From Dehalococcoidia bacterium (GTDB lineage Bacteria; Chloroflexota; Dehalococcoidia; Tepidiformales; Tepidiformaceae), in contig PQAO01000032.1 of the NCBI GenBank assembly GCA_003104995.1, positions 165,287-229,286 of the forward strand: a stretch of 64,000 nucleotides of DNA. Reading direction: 5' to 3'. Below are positions 32,056-40,093 of this stretch, piece after piece. Both the position numbers and the translations under genes were made by a program. Each line of letters begins with the position of its first letter. Position 1 is the first letter of the stretch. The notes below the pieces were generated by a model that did not search any database, had not been told where the DNA came from, and saw only the letters and a program-made list of their open reading frames with translations.

Positions 32056-32736
32056 GTGGCCAACATCATCTGCCTCGACTTCGACGACACGATCGTGCTG
32101 GACAACACGGCCAGGCAGATCCACGAGCGATTCGCGGCGCCCGGATGGCTGGCGCTCGGCGAGCGGAAGGCACGGGGCGAGCTGACGGTGGAGCAGTACA
32201 ACGCGGCCACGTTGGACCTGGTGGAGGCGACGCGTGAGGAGATGATGGAGTTCGTGGTCTCGGTGGCGCGCCCGCGGGCGGGATTCGGCGAGCTGTTGGA
32301 CTGGGCCCACTGGAACGGCTGGATGGCGGCGGTGGTGAGCAACGGCTACGACTTCTACGTTGACGCAGTGCTGGACCACCTGGGGTTCGACCGGGTAGCG
32401 CGGCATGCGGGCCGGACGAGCAAGGACTACCGCTGGCGCGTGCGGTACTACAGCCCGCGCGGCGTGGTGCTGGAAGACGGTTTCAAGGTGTCGTACGTGG
32501 CCGCGTTCCGGGCGGCCGGGGATTTCGTGGTGTACGTGGGCGACGGCGAGAGCGACGTGGAGGCAGCGAAGCTGGCGCCAGTGGTGTTCGGGCGGAGCAC
32601 GCTGTTGGAGCGGTTAGACGGCCGCCACGAGCGGCTCTACGCTTTCGAAACGTTCGGCGACGTGCGGAATGTGCTCGAACGGGAGGGCACTGGATGGCTC
32701 GAATCCTTCTCCTCTACGACAGCCGCGGAGGGCTGA
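32056..32736 (+). CDS. HAD family phosphatase (SerB/MtnX-like)
   Basis: A 226-residue hydrolase starting with GTG at 32056. Motif I is 'LDFDDTIVLDNT' near residue 8, motif II 'VVSNGYDFY' near 95, and motif III/IV 'VYVGDGESDVEAA' near 163. The helical cap between I and II and 'SNGYDFYVDAVLDHLG' are like those of phosphoserine phosphatase and MtnX. The substrate is unknown. Its end overlaps the flavodoxin start by 43 bp. Confidence 0.83.
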   Translation: MANIICLDFDDTIVLDNTARQIHERFAAPGWLALGERKARGELTVEQYNAATLDLVEATREEMMEFVVSVARPRAGFGELLDWAHWNGWMAAVVSNGYDFYVDAVLDHLGFDRVARHAGRTSKDYRWRVRYYSPRGVVLEDGFKVSYVAAFRAAGDFVVYVGDGESDVEAAKLAPVVFGRSTLLERLDGRHERLYAFETFGDVRNVLEREGTGWLESFSSTTAAEG

Positions 32737-33194
32737 CCGAGCGGCTCGCGGACGGCGTCGAAGCCGGGATCGTGGCAGCCGGCGCGGAGTGCATCCGCAA
32801 GCGGGTCGATGACGCGGCCCCGGAGGCGCTGCTGGAATGCGACGGGATCGTTCTGGGTTCGCCCAACTGGAGCGGCGTCACCGGCAAGATGAAGGAGTGG
32901 TTCGACCAGTCGGGCGACCGCTGGGAGAGCGGCGAGGTTGGCGGCAAAGTGGGCGGGGCGTTCACGGCGGGCTACTCGCGTTCGGGTGGGAACGAGGCGA
33001 CGCTGTTGCAGTTGCTGCACCTGTTGCTGGCCCACGGGATGGTGATTGTCGGGCTGCCGTGGACGGACACGATGCGCCGTTCGGGTTCGTACTATGGCGC
33101 GACGGCGCACGGGAGCGTGACCGAGGAGGACCTGGCCCAGGCGAAGGTGCTCGGGCAGCGGGTGGCGGCGACCGCTTTGCGGCTCTTCGGGTAA
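32694..33194 (+). CDS. Flavodoxin/WrbA-like NAD(P)H-dependent oxidoreductase
   Basis: A 166-residue flavodoxin fold. The FMN phosphate loop is 'LLYDSRGGLTERLADGV' near residues 7-20, with 'GSPNWSGVTGKMKEWFDQS' near 58 and 'GGAFTAGYSRSGGNEATLLQLLHLLLAHGM' near 90 typical of WrbA-like proteins. It binds FMN and probably reduces quinones or another acceptor. The start lies inside the HAD gene (43-bp overlap), indicating coupling. Confidence 0.87.
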   Translation: MARILLLYDSRGGLTERLADGVEAGIVAAGAECIRKRVDDAAPEALLECDGIVLGSPNWSGVTGKMKEWFDQSGDRWESGEVGGKVGGAFTAGYSRSGGNEATLLQLLHLLLAHGMVIVGLPWTDTMRRSGSYYGATAHGSVTEEDLAQAKVLGQRVAATALRLFG

Positions 33195-33280
33195 GGGCTT
33201 CCGTTCGTTCGTCTATGCAGGCGTTGCGCAGCCGGGTAGTATCCGCGTGTCCGAATTTCTTGCATTGAGGAGGCGCACAC

Positions 33281-33373
33281 TTGGGAGACAAGAGCCCGAA
33301 AAACACCCAGAAGACCACGAAGCAGAAGGCGGTCGCGAAGACCACCAAGAGCGCCGCCCCGGTGAAGAAGTAA
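33281..33373 (+). CDS. 30-residue Lys-rich 'GDKSPK' small protein
   Basis: A TTG start preceded by GAGGAGGCG begins a 30-codon ORF: 'GDKSPKNTQKTTKQKAVAK' followed by a Lys/Ala tail. Short proteins starting MGDKSPK and rich in Lys, Gln and Ala are annotated as hypothetical in many bacteria, so I believe this is a real gene. Function is unknown; the strong positive charge suggests nucleic-acid or ribosome contact. It is followed by a good intrinsic terminator. Confidence 0.7.
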   Translation: MGDKSPKNTQKTTKQKAVAKTTKSAAPVKK

Positions 33374-33398
33374 GGACCAGGTAGCGTGAACGAGCCAG

Positions 33399-33428
33399 CG
33401 CCTCCCCGAGCGGGAGGCGTTCGGTTTT
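33399..33428 (+). terminator. Intrinsic terminator after the small Lys-rich protein
   Basis: 8-bp perfect stem CGCCTCCC/GGGAGGCG, loop CGAGC, then TTCGGTTTT. It ends only 7 bp before the next start at 33435. Confidence 0.75.
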
Positions 33429-33434
33429 GCGGCC

Positions 33435-34202
33435 ATGTACAAGGAACTCGGCCCCGGCGACCACCTCGCGATGCTCGGCCTGCAGCCGGAGCAGTTGCCG
33501 TCGGTTGTTTTGCTACTCGGCGTCTTCGACGTGCACGAGGGGGCAAAGCGGTTCGCCGGGTACCTCGACGACGCGCACTTTTCGCGCTCGGAGACGAGCC
33601 GGAGCGGCATCCCGTACTACATGGGCCAACACGCCGGGGAACGGGTAGCCCTCAGCGCGTGTTTCGGCGGGCCGATGGCGGCCTTGTTCGCGCACACCTG
33701 GTGCGGGGCGGGCGTGCCGGCGGTGGTGCAACTCGGCTGGTACGGGGCGCTGCAGGAGGGCACGGGGCTGGGCGACGTGGTGGTGCCACGGCACGCGGAG
33801 CGTCAGGACGGGGTTTCGGACTGGTACCTGCCGAAGGGGATCCTCGCGGACGCGAGCCCGGACCTGGCGCACGCCATCGTCGCCCGGCTGCGGGCACGGG
33901 ATATCCCCGCGGACCAGCACGCGATCTACTCAACGCCGGCGCTGTTGGCGGAATCGCGGGACGTGATCGCCGACTGGTCGCGGCACGGGTACCACGGGGT
34001 GGACATGGAGACGGCGGCGACGTTCGCGGTGGCGAAGAACCTCGGCGTTCGGCGGGCGGCGGCGCTCCTGCGGCTGGATGACCTGGTGACGGAGGAGCAT
34101 TCGCTCACCCGGGGCCTGCCGCGCGACCTTCGCGGGTTCATGCGGGAGCGCGAGCGGGAAGTGATGCACGCAGCGATCGAGGCGGTGGGGGACCTGGGGT
34201 AA
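33435..34202 (+). CDS. Nucleoside phosphorylase (PNP/UDP superfamily)-like protein
   Basis: A 255-residue protein of the phosphorylase superfamily. The core strands 'VALSACFGGPMAALFAHTWCGAG' and 'AVVQLGWYGALQEGTGLGDVVVPRHA' correspond to the phosphate- and base-side loops, and 'HGYHGVDMETAATFAVAKNLGV' near residue 187 is the family Met-Glu ribose-binding signature. The Arg/His phosphate ligands are not clear, so the activity (uridine/purine nucleoside cleavage or hydrolase) is uncertain. It lies just after a terminator, so it may be transcribed separately. Confidence 0.78.
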   Translation: MYKELGPGDHLAMLGLQPEQLPSVVLLLGVFDVHEGAKRFAGYLDDAHFSRSETSRSGIPYYMGQHAGERVALSACFGGPMAALFAHTWCGAGVPAVVQLGWYGALQEGTGLGDVVVPRHAERQDGVSDWYLPKGILADASPDLAHAIVARLRARDIPADQHAIYSTPALLAESRDVIADWSRHGYHGVDMETAATFAVAKNLGVRRAAALLRLDDLVTEEHSLTRGLPRDLRGFMREREREVMHAAIEAVGDLG

Positions 34203-34269
34203 GCGGGGTTTTGTCGGCTCCCGGCTGACGCTCTAGGATTCGCGCACGACGTTTCCCGAGGAGTCAGAC

Positions 34270-35061
34270 GTGGCATTTTGCAAGTACGAGAAGACGGGCC
34301 ATGTGGCCAGGATCACGGTCACGCGGCCAGAGGTGATGAACGCGCTCCATCCGCCCGCCGGGCGCGAGTTACAGCAGGCGTGGGACGAGTTCGCGAACGA
34401 CGACGATGCCTGGGTGGCGGTGCTCACGGGCGAGGGCGAAAAAGCCTTCAGCGCGGGCAACGACCTGAAGTACACGGCCGAGATGTCGCGCTTGCCGCGC
34501 GAGCAACGGCCCGACCTCTCGTGGCCGGCAGGCGGGTTCGGCGGGGTCACCAACCGGTTCGACCTGTTCAAGCCGACGATTGCACGGGTGAACGGGTTCG
34601 CGCTGGGCGGGGGCCTGGAGATGGCGCTCTGGTGCGACATCATCGTGGCGGCGGACCATGCGGAGCTCGGGCTGCCCGAGCCGCGGCGAGGGCTCATCGC
34701 GGGGGCGCTCGGGGTGCACCGGCTGCCGCGGCAGCTGAACCTGAAGCAGGCGATGGGGTACCTGCTGACCGGGCGGCACATCCCGGCGCAGCGGGCGTAC
34801 GAGCTCGGGCTGGTGAACGAGGTGGTGCCGCTGGCGAAGCTCGACGACGCGGTGGAGGCGTGGGTGGCGGACATCGTGCGGTGCGCGCCGCTCTCGGTGC
34901 GGGCGACGAAGGAGGCGGCGATCCGGGGCATCGACATGCCGCTGCAGGAGGCGGCCGTGGCGCGCTACGAATGGGAGATGCGCCGCCGGACGAGCGACGA
35001 CGCGGTCGAGGGGCCGCGGGCCTTCGCGGAGAAGCGCGCGCCGAACTGGCAGGGCAAGTGA
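34270..35061 (+). CDS. Enoyl-CoA hydratase/isomerase family protein
   Basis: A 263-residue crotonase-fold protein. It has 'AFSAGNDLKYTAEM' near residue 64, 'GFALGGGLEMALWCDIIVA' near 110 and 'LPEPRRGLIAGALGVHRLPRQ' near 137 with the Glu at the second catalytic position. The C-terminal 'FAEKRAPNWQGK' is typical. Closest in style to carnitinyl- or crotonyl-CoA dehydratases. The ATG at 34270 is preceded by GAGGAGTC. Convergent with mutY, 4 bp apart. Confidence 0.92.
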   Translation: MAFCKYEKTGHVARITVTRPEVMNALHPPAGRELQQAWDEFANDDDAWVAVLTGEGEKAFSAGNDLKYTAEMSRLPREQRPDLSWPAGGFGGVTNRFDLFKPTIARVNGFALGGGLEMALWCDIIVAADHAELGLPEPRRGLIAGALGVHRLPRQLNLKQAMGYLLTGRHIPAQRAYELGLVNEVVPLAKLDDAVEAWVADIVRCAPLSVRATKEAAIRGIDMPLQEAAVARYEWEMRRRTSDDAVEGPRAFAEKRAPNWQGK

Positions 35062-35065
35062 TCCG

Positions 35066-35971
35066 CTAACGCAGCCCCGGTGGGAGCGACCACAGCCCAT
35101 CCGCGGCGGGCGCGATGAGGGCGTCCTTTTCGAGCGCCTCGAGGTAGTGTCTGATGCGCTCCGCGTGATGCGCCGGGAGCATGGCCGCGAGTTCGGCGGC
35201 CGTGGCGGGGGCGGCGCGGAGCGCGTCGACGATGCGTCCGCGGGCGAAACGGGCGGTGTGCTCGAACCTGGGAGCCGGATTGCGGGCCGCCTCGCCAGGT
35301 GGGTAGCCGGAACCCCTCCAGGCGCAGACCCGGGCGACCGGGCATTCCCCGCAGCGGGGAGCGCGGGAGCTGCAGACCAGCGCTCCCAGGTCCATCAGCG
35401 CGAGGTTGTGGTGGCGGACGTCGCGGGAGGGGAGGAGCGCCTCGGCCGCGTTCGAAAGCGCGCGCGCCGGGACCTCGCGCCGGGTGGGTGCGCCGAAGAA
35501 GGCACGGGCCAGCACGCGGGCGATGTTGGTGTCGGCGACGGCGATGGGCCGTTCGCGGGCGAAGGATTGGACGGCGGCGGCAGTGTAGGGGCCGATGCCG
35601 GGGAGCTTGCGGAGGGCGGCGGGAGAGGCGGGGAGTTCGCCGCCGTGTTCGCTGATGACCGTCACGGCCAGCCGGTGGAGGTTGAGCGCGCGGCGGTTGT
35701 AGCCGAGGCCGCGCCACTCGCGGATGACGTCGGCCGGGGTGGCGGCGGCGAGTGCCGTAAAGGAGGGCCAGCGTTCGAGCCAGGCAGCGTAGTACGGCAG
35801 CACGCGCTCGACCTGGGTCTGCTGGAGCATGATTTCGGAGACGAGGACAGCGTAAGGGTCGCGGGTGAGGCGCCAGGGGAGGCCGTGACGCCCGTTGTCG
35901 CGATACCAGGCCATCAGGCGGCGGCGGAAGCGGGCCGCCTCAGGCGTTGCGGATGTCGAGCTCGCCAGCAT
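35066..35971 (-). CDS. mutY: A/G-specific adenine glycosylase
   Basis: A 301-residue DNA repair enzyme removing A opposite 8-oxoG. 'SEIMLQQTQVERVLPYY' contains the catalytic Glu near residue 45, 'LPGIGPYTAAAV' the helix-hairpin-helix, 'VADTNIARVLAR' the catalytic Asp near 138, and 'CSSRAPRCGECPVARVC' the C-x6-C-x2-C-x5-C [4Fe-4S] loop near 190-206. The usual C-terminal NUDIX-like 8-oxoG domain is absent; instead about 80 residues resemble a winged helix ('ATAAELAAMLPAHHAERIRHYLEALEKDALI'). Overlaps the upstream hydratase by 32 bp. Confidence 0.92.
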   Translation of the reverse strand: MLASSTSATPEAARFRRRLMAWYRDNGRHGLPWRLTRDPYAVLVSEIMLQQTQVERVLPYYAAWLERWPSFTALAAATPADVIREWRGLGYNRRALNLHRLAVTVISEHGGELPASPAALRKLPGIGPYTAAAVQSFARERPIAVADTNIARVLARAFFGAPTRREVPARALSNAAEALLPSRDVRHHNLALMDLGALVCSSRAPRCGECPVARVCAWRGSGYPPGEAARNPAPRFEHTARFARGRIVDALRAAPATAAELAAMLPAHHAERIRHYLEALEKDALIAPAADGLWSLPPGLR

Positions 35972-36743
35972 TCATCCGTGACATCAGGTCGAGGGCCTCG
36001 TCCGAGACCAGGAGGTCGAGGAAGAGGGTGCGTTCGAGGGCGAGGCCATCGGCGAGGGGCGTCTCCGGGGTCATGCGGACGAGGCGCTTGATGTGGGCGA
36101 CGGCCTGCGGAGAGCGGGTGGCAATCTCGGCGGCGAGCTGCTGAGCGCGCGCCACGGACTTCCCGGCCGGGACGACCTCGTGGACGATGCCGAGGGCCAG
36201 TGCCTCGGCCGGGGAGACGGTGCGGCCGCGGAGGGTCATTTCAAGGGCGCGGGGCATGCCGACCAGGCGGGCGAGCTTCTGTGTCCCGCCCGCGCCGGGG
36301 AGGATGCCGACCTTCACCTCCGGCAGCCCGACCTCGTAATCACCTTCCTCGGCGATGCGAAGGTCGCAGGCGAGGGTCAGTTCGAAGCCGCCGCCCATCG
36401 CGAGTCCGTTGATGGCGGCGATGACCGGCTTCGGCATGGTCTCCATGCGGCGAAAGACGCGGTCCAGGTCGCGCTCGGGGAGCGGGCGGGCGGGATCGGC
36501 CTGGATGCCCTGTTCGCGGAGATTGCGGGAGAGCCGTTCGAGGTCGTGGACGGAGTAGTGGCGGATGAAGACCCCGGGGAGCCCGCCGGTGATGACCACC
36601 GCGCGGACTCCCGGGTCGGCTTCGACTTCGCTGGTGGCGGCGTCGAGCTCGGGGACGGTGGCCGAGTCCATGTAGCCCATCGGCGGGTTGGTGATGGTAA
36701 TGGTTGCCACGGAGCCGTCACGCTCGATGCGTACCTGGGGCAT
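35940..36743 (-). CDS. Enoyl-CoA hydratase/isomerase family protein
   Basis: A 267-residue crotonase-fold protein. After 'VATITITNPPMGYMD' it has 'FIRHYSVHDLERL' in place of the usual A-x-GxD-L oxyanion strand, then a normal 'GLAMGGGFELTLACDLRIA' near residue 120 and 'LPEVKVGILPGAGGTQKL' with Glu near 145. The altered first motif makes its exact reaction uncertain. It overlaps mutY and follows the unknown TIM-barrel-like gene by 2 bp. Confidence 0.87.
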   Translation of the reverse strand: MPQVRIERDGSVATITITNPPMGYMDSATVPELDAATSEVEADPGVRAVVITGGLPGVFIRHYSVHDLERLSRNLREQGIQADPARPLPERDLDRVFRRMETMPKPVIAAINGLAMGGGFELTLACDLRIAEEGDYEVGLPEVKVGILPGAGGTQKLARLVGMPRALEMTLRGRTVSPAEALALGIVHEVVPAGKSVARAQQLAAEIATRSPQAVAHIKRLVRMTPETPLADGLALERTLFLDLLVSDEALDLMSRMNAGELDIRNA

Positions 36744-36745
36744 GG

Positions 36746-37507
36746 CTATTCGTCCTCGTGCTCGTGTTCCTCTTCCTCGTCGGCAGCCGCTTTCACCGAT
36801 GGGACGAGGGCCATGTCGTTGCCGCCGTCGCGGCGGCCCTTGCGCGGCGGGGGGACCGCCTTCAGGCGGGTTACGATTTCCGCGAGGTCGGCGGGGCTCG
36901 AACTGGCAGGCGCGACGACGGCGACCACGCCGGAATCGCGGAGGACGCGCAGGTCGGTGACGCTGGCGCCGGCGTCAACTGTGGCGATAATGCCGGTGTT
37001 GGCGAACGAGGCGATCCGGACGAGACCGAGTTGGCCGGCGAGCTTCATTGCCCCCTGGGGGCGTTCAACGTAGAGCCCATCGAGGCCGAGCGGCCCGAGC
37101 GAGCGAAGGATATTGTCCTCCAGGGACTCGCTGGCGATGACGATGTGTCCCATCTTCTCGTTGTCGACGGCGCCGGAGTCGGTTGTCTCCAGGGGGCTGA
37201 TGACGAAGTCGCAACCGGCGGCGCGGAGCGTTTCGGCGTCGGTTTCGGAGAGGGCGCCGAGGAGGACACCGGCGGCGACTTTGGGCCCGGCCACGCCATC
37301 GAGGGCCTTCGCGGCCGTTGCTGCGTCGCCGAAGTGGAAGAGGACGGCGTCGGCGCCGGCTTCGAACGCCGCGCTCGCGTCGGCAGAGTTGCGGACGCGG
37401 GCGATGAGCGCCACGGCTTTGGGCTGTTCGCGGTTGACGGGGCCGAAGCCGATGGCGGGGCCGTCGCGGCGCTGGAGTTTGGCGATGGTCTTCTGAAGCT
37501 GGCTCAT
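36746..37507 (-). CDS. TIM-barrel-like protein of unknown function
   Basis: A 253-residue protein with alternating strands and helices ('AVALIARV', 'ADAVLFHFG', 'CDFVISPLE', 'GLDGLYVERP', 'IIATVDAG', 'VVAVVAPA') suggesting a (beta-alpha) barrel like phosphate-binding barrels, but no known active-site set. The C-terminus ends in a Glu/His/Asp-rich tail ('ADEEEEHEHEDE'), possibly metal-binding. The ATG overlaps the amidohydrolase stop (ATGA), so it is coupled to that gene. I do not recognise the family. Confidence 0.65.
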   Translation of the reverse strand: MSQLQKTIAKLQRRDGPAIGFGPVNREQPKAVALIARVRNSADASAAFEAGADAVLFHFGDAATAAKALDGVAGPKVAAGVLLGALSETDAETLRAAGCDFVISPLETTDSGAVDNEKMGHIVIASESLEDNILRSLGPLGLDGLYVERPQGAMKLAGQLGLVRIASFANTGIIATVDAGASVTDLRVLRDSGVVAVVAPASSSPADLAEIVTRLKAVPPPRKGRRDGGNDMALVPSVKAAADEEEEHEHEDE

Positions 37508-38748
37508 GTGTTTCCTTCGATTTCCGGGAGGGACGAGCGGACGATGGCGCCCGCCTGGATCACTGCCCGGATGGCTGACTGGTTGGCAAGGACGCCGATA
37601 TCCGCGAGCGGATCGGTGTCGAGGACGAGGAGGTCGGCGGCGAGACCGGGGCGGATACGCCCGGTCCGGTCGCTGATGCGGAGGAGTTCGGCGGCCCAGG
37701 CGGTAGAAGCGAGCAGCGCTGCTGCCGGTGAGAGGCCGAGGGCGGCGAGGCGGATGATCTCCTGGGCGTTTTCGCCCGGGTGGTTCATGGGGGTGCCCTG
37801 GTCGGTGCCCATGGCCATGCGGACGCCGGCCTTGATAGCGGCACGGATGCTCTGTTCGTGCGAATCGAGGACCTGCCAGCCCTTGGCGACCATAAAGGCG
37901 GGGATGCCGGCTTCGGTGCCGCGGTGGGCGATCTGCCACGGGGCGGTGAAGGTGGCCACGAGGTAGGTGCCGCGCTCACACATCAAATGGATGGCTTCGT
38001 CATCGAGCCAGACACCGTGCTCGATCGAGTCGACCCCGGCGCGGATGGCGTTCTTGACGCCCTCGGTGGCCTGGGCGTGGGCGCCGACGATGCGGAAGGC
38101 CTTGTGGGCCTCTTCGACGCCGGCCCGGAGCTCGTCCTCGGTGAAGCTGGGTGAGCGAGGGTCGACCCCGGGGGTCATGACGCCGCCGCTGGCGAAGAGC
38201 TTGATGGCCGTGGCGCCGGCGCGGAGCTGCTGGCGGACGGCCTTGCGGACCGCGTCCGGGCCGTCCGCCTCCGTGGCGATGAAGCCGCTCCCGTGGCCGC
38301 CAGTCATGGTGACGCCGAGGCCCGCAGCGAGCATGCGCGGTCCGCGCAGGAGGCCCGATTCGATGGCGCTGGCGAGGTGGATGTTGAGCTGGTCGGCGGC
38401 CCCGAGGTCGCGGACGGTGGTGAACCCGGCCATCAGGGTTTGTTCGGCATAGCGGGCGGCGCGCCAGGCGCGGGTCGCGAGCGGCGTCGTGTTGGCGGTG
38501 TTCAGCTCGGTCGGGTCGCCGCTGCCGGTGATGTGGACATGGCAGTCGATGAGCCCGGGCAGGAGGTACTTCCCGGAGCAGTCGATGGCCAGGGCGCCCT
38601 GCGGGGCGGTAACGCTTTCGGCGAGGGCCTCGATGCGGCCTTCGCGGCAAACGGCATCGGCGCGCCGGAAAGTGCGGGCATCGTCGTCGAAGACGGTGCC
38701 TCCGATGAGGACCAGCGGGCGGGTGTCGGGGTTGGGGGGAGCGGTCAC
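37504..38748 (-). CDS. Amidohydrolase family protein (imidazolonepropionase / prolidase-like)
   Basis: A 414-residue metal hydrolase, paralogous in layout to the gene at 8517. It has 'LIDCHVHITG' near residue 75, 'VRDLGAADQL', 'AIKLFASGGVM' with the Lys ligand, 'GAHAQATEG', 'EHGVWLDDE', and 'MGTDQGTPMNH' near 325. The C-terminal strand is 'GLAADLLVLDTDPL'. The GTG start at 38748 gives the normal family N-terminus. Substrate unknown. Divergent from the cyclophilin gene about 95 bp away. Confidence 0.9.
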   Translation of the reverse strand: MTAPPNPDTRPLVLIGGTVFDDDARTFRRADAVCREGRIEALAESVTAPQGALAIDCSGKYLLPGLIDCHVHITGSGDPTELNTANTTPLATRAWRAARYAEQTLMAGFTTVRDLGAADQLNIHLASAIESGLLRGPRMLAAGLGVTMTGGHGSGFIATEADGPDAVRKAVRQQLRAGATAIKLFASGGVMTPGVDPRSPSFTEDELRAGVEEAHKAFRIVGAHAQATEGVKNAIRAGVDSIEHGVWLDDEAIHLMCERGTYLVATFTAPWQIAHRGTEAGIPAFMVAKGWQVLDSHEQSIRAAIKAGVRMAMGTDQGTPMNHPGENAQEIIRLAALGLSPAAALLASTAWAAELLRISDRTGRIRPGLAADLLVLDTDPLADIGVLANQSAIRAVIQAGAIVRSSLPEIEGNT

Positions 38749-38844
38749 GTACTCGCCATTGTCCGGGGGCGGTGCGCATGGGGGCAACCAGCGCGTTTAC
38801 GCCCCGCGGGTTAGTCTGGAGGGAAGAACCACGCAGGAGGCCCC

Positions 38845-39351
38845 ATGGCCAAGCAGTACCCAAACGCGCCCGAAATGGTGATCGACCCGGCGAAGACCTA
38901 CACGGCGACGATCGAGACCTCGGCGGGGACGATGACAGCCGAGTTCTTTGCCGCGGATGCGCCGAAAACGGTGAACAACTTCGTTTTTCTTGCCCGCGAT
39001 GGCTACTACGAGGACGTCATCTTCCACCGCTGCATCAAGGGATTCATGATCCAGGGGGGCGACCCGACTGGCACGGGCCGGGGTGGACCAGGCTACCGCT
39101 TCAATGATGAGCCGGTGAGCCGCCAGTACCTGCGGGGCACACTGGCGATGGCGAATGCCGGCCCGAACACGAACGGCAGCCAGTTCTTCATCATGCACGC
39201 GGATTACCCGTTGCCGCCGAGCTACACCATCTTCGGGAAGCTGACTTCGGGCGAGGACGTGCTGGACGCCATCGCAACCGCGCCGACCGGAGCGCAGGAC
39301 CGGCCAGTGAACCCGGTGAGCATCTCCTCGGTGACGATCAGCGAAGCGTAA
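38845..39351 (+). CDS. Cyclophilin-type peptidyl-prolyl cis-trans isomerase
   Basis: A 168-residue cytoplasmic cyclophilin. The signature 'YEDVIFHRCIKGFMIQGGDPTGTGRGGPGY' near residues 53-82 contains the catalytic Arg in 'FHR'. 'GTLAMANAGPNTNGSQFFI' near 96 completes the active site. It accelerates proline isomerisation in folding. There is no signal peptide. Convergent overlap of 14 bp with the PP2C gene. Confidence 0.95.
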   Translation: MAKQYPNAPEMVIDPAKTYTATIETSAGTMTAEFFAADAPKTVNNFVFLARDGYYEDVIFHRCIKGFMIQGGDPTGTGRGGPGYRFNDEPVSRQYLRGTLAMANAGPNTNGSQFFIMHADYPLPPSYTIFGKLTSGEDVLDAIATAPTGAQDRPVNPVSISSVTISEA

Positions 39352-40093
39352 CCTGGCTGGAGAGCGGTTCGCCCATCCAGAGCGCGACCCCGATGTTATC
39401 CACTCCTCCGCGGGCGTTGGCCGAATCGACCAGCGCCCGCGCGGCCTGTCCGGCGTCGCGTGCGCCCATCAGGATGCCGGTGATCTCGTCGTCCGGCAGC
39501 ATTTTGAACAGGCCGTCGGTGCAGAGCAAGAGCGCGTCGCCGGATTCGAGTGCGAGGGGGGTAACGGTTGGTTCGGCGGCGTCGTCAACGCCGATGCCGC
39601 GGGTGATGACGTTGCGCCAGGGGTGGGTGTCGGCGTCCGCCAGGCTGAGACGGCCAGCCCGGACCTCGCCGGCGACCCATGAGTCGTCCTCGGTGACCTG
39701 CCTGAGTTTGCCCATGTGGAAGAGGTAGCCCCGGCTGTCTCCGACGTTGGCGACGCTGGCGGCGGCCCCCTCGATGACGGCGGCGACGAGAGTTGTGGCC
39801 ATGTTCCCGAACTCGGGCTTTTGTTCCTGGAGCAGGCGGACGCGCTCATTGGCCAGGTTGACGGCGGTGAGGAGCAATCCGGCGTAGGGCGCGGTGCCGG
39901 CGAATTCCTCGAAGACTTCGCGGACGACGCGGGCGGTCTCCTCGCTGGCGAAGGCGCCTCCGGGTGCGCCGCCGACGCCGTCTGCCACGAGGAGCAGGAT
40001 GGCGCCACCCTGCAATTCGAGGGCGAGGGCCCGGTCCTGGTTTTCGGTACGGACCTGGCCCGTGTCTGTGTGCGAGGCCCAGGTGGCGGCCAT
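39338..40093 (-). CDS. PP2C-type serine/threonine phosphatase
   Basis: A 251-residue metal-dependent phosphatase. Motif 1 'TDTGQVRTENQDRAL' near residue 9, the metal Asp in 'LVADGVGGAPGG' near 37, 'VANVGDSRGYLF' near 115, 'LLLCTDGLFKML' near 192 and the final 'RGGVDNIGVAL' Asp are all present. It is soluble, like Stp/PstP-type partners of PASTA kinases; no kinase gene is in the window. Its ATG overlaps the dipeptidase stop by 1 bp (TGATG). Confidence 0.93.
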   Translation of the reverse strand: MAATWASHTDTGQVRTENQDRALALELQGGAILLLVADGVGGAPGGAFASEETARVVREVFEEFAGTAPYAGLLLTAVNLANERVRLLQEQKPEFGNMATTLVAAVIEGAAASVANVGDSRGYLFHMGKLRQVTEDDSWVAGEVRAGRLSLADADTHPWRNVITRGIGVDDAAEPTVTPLALESGDALLLCTDGLFKMLPDDEITGILMGARDAGQAARALVDSANARGGVDNIGVALWMGEPLSSQVTLR

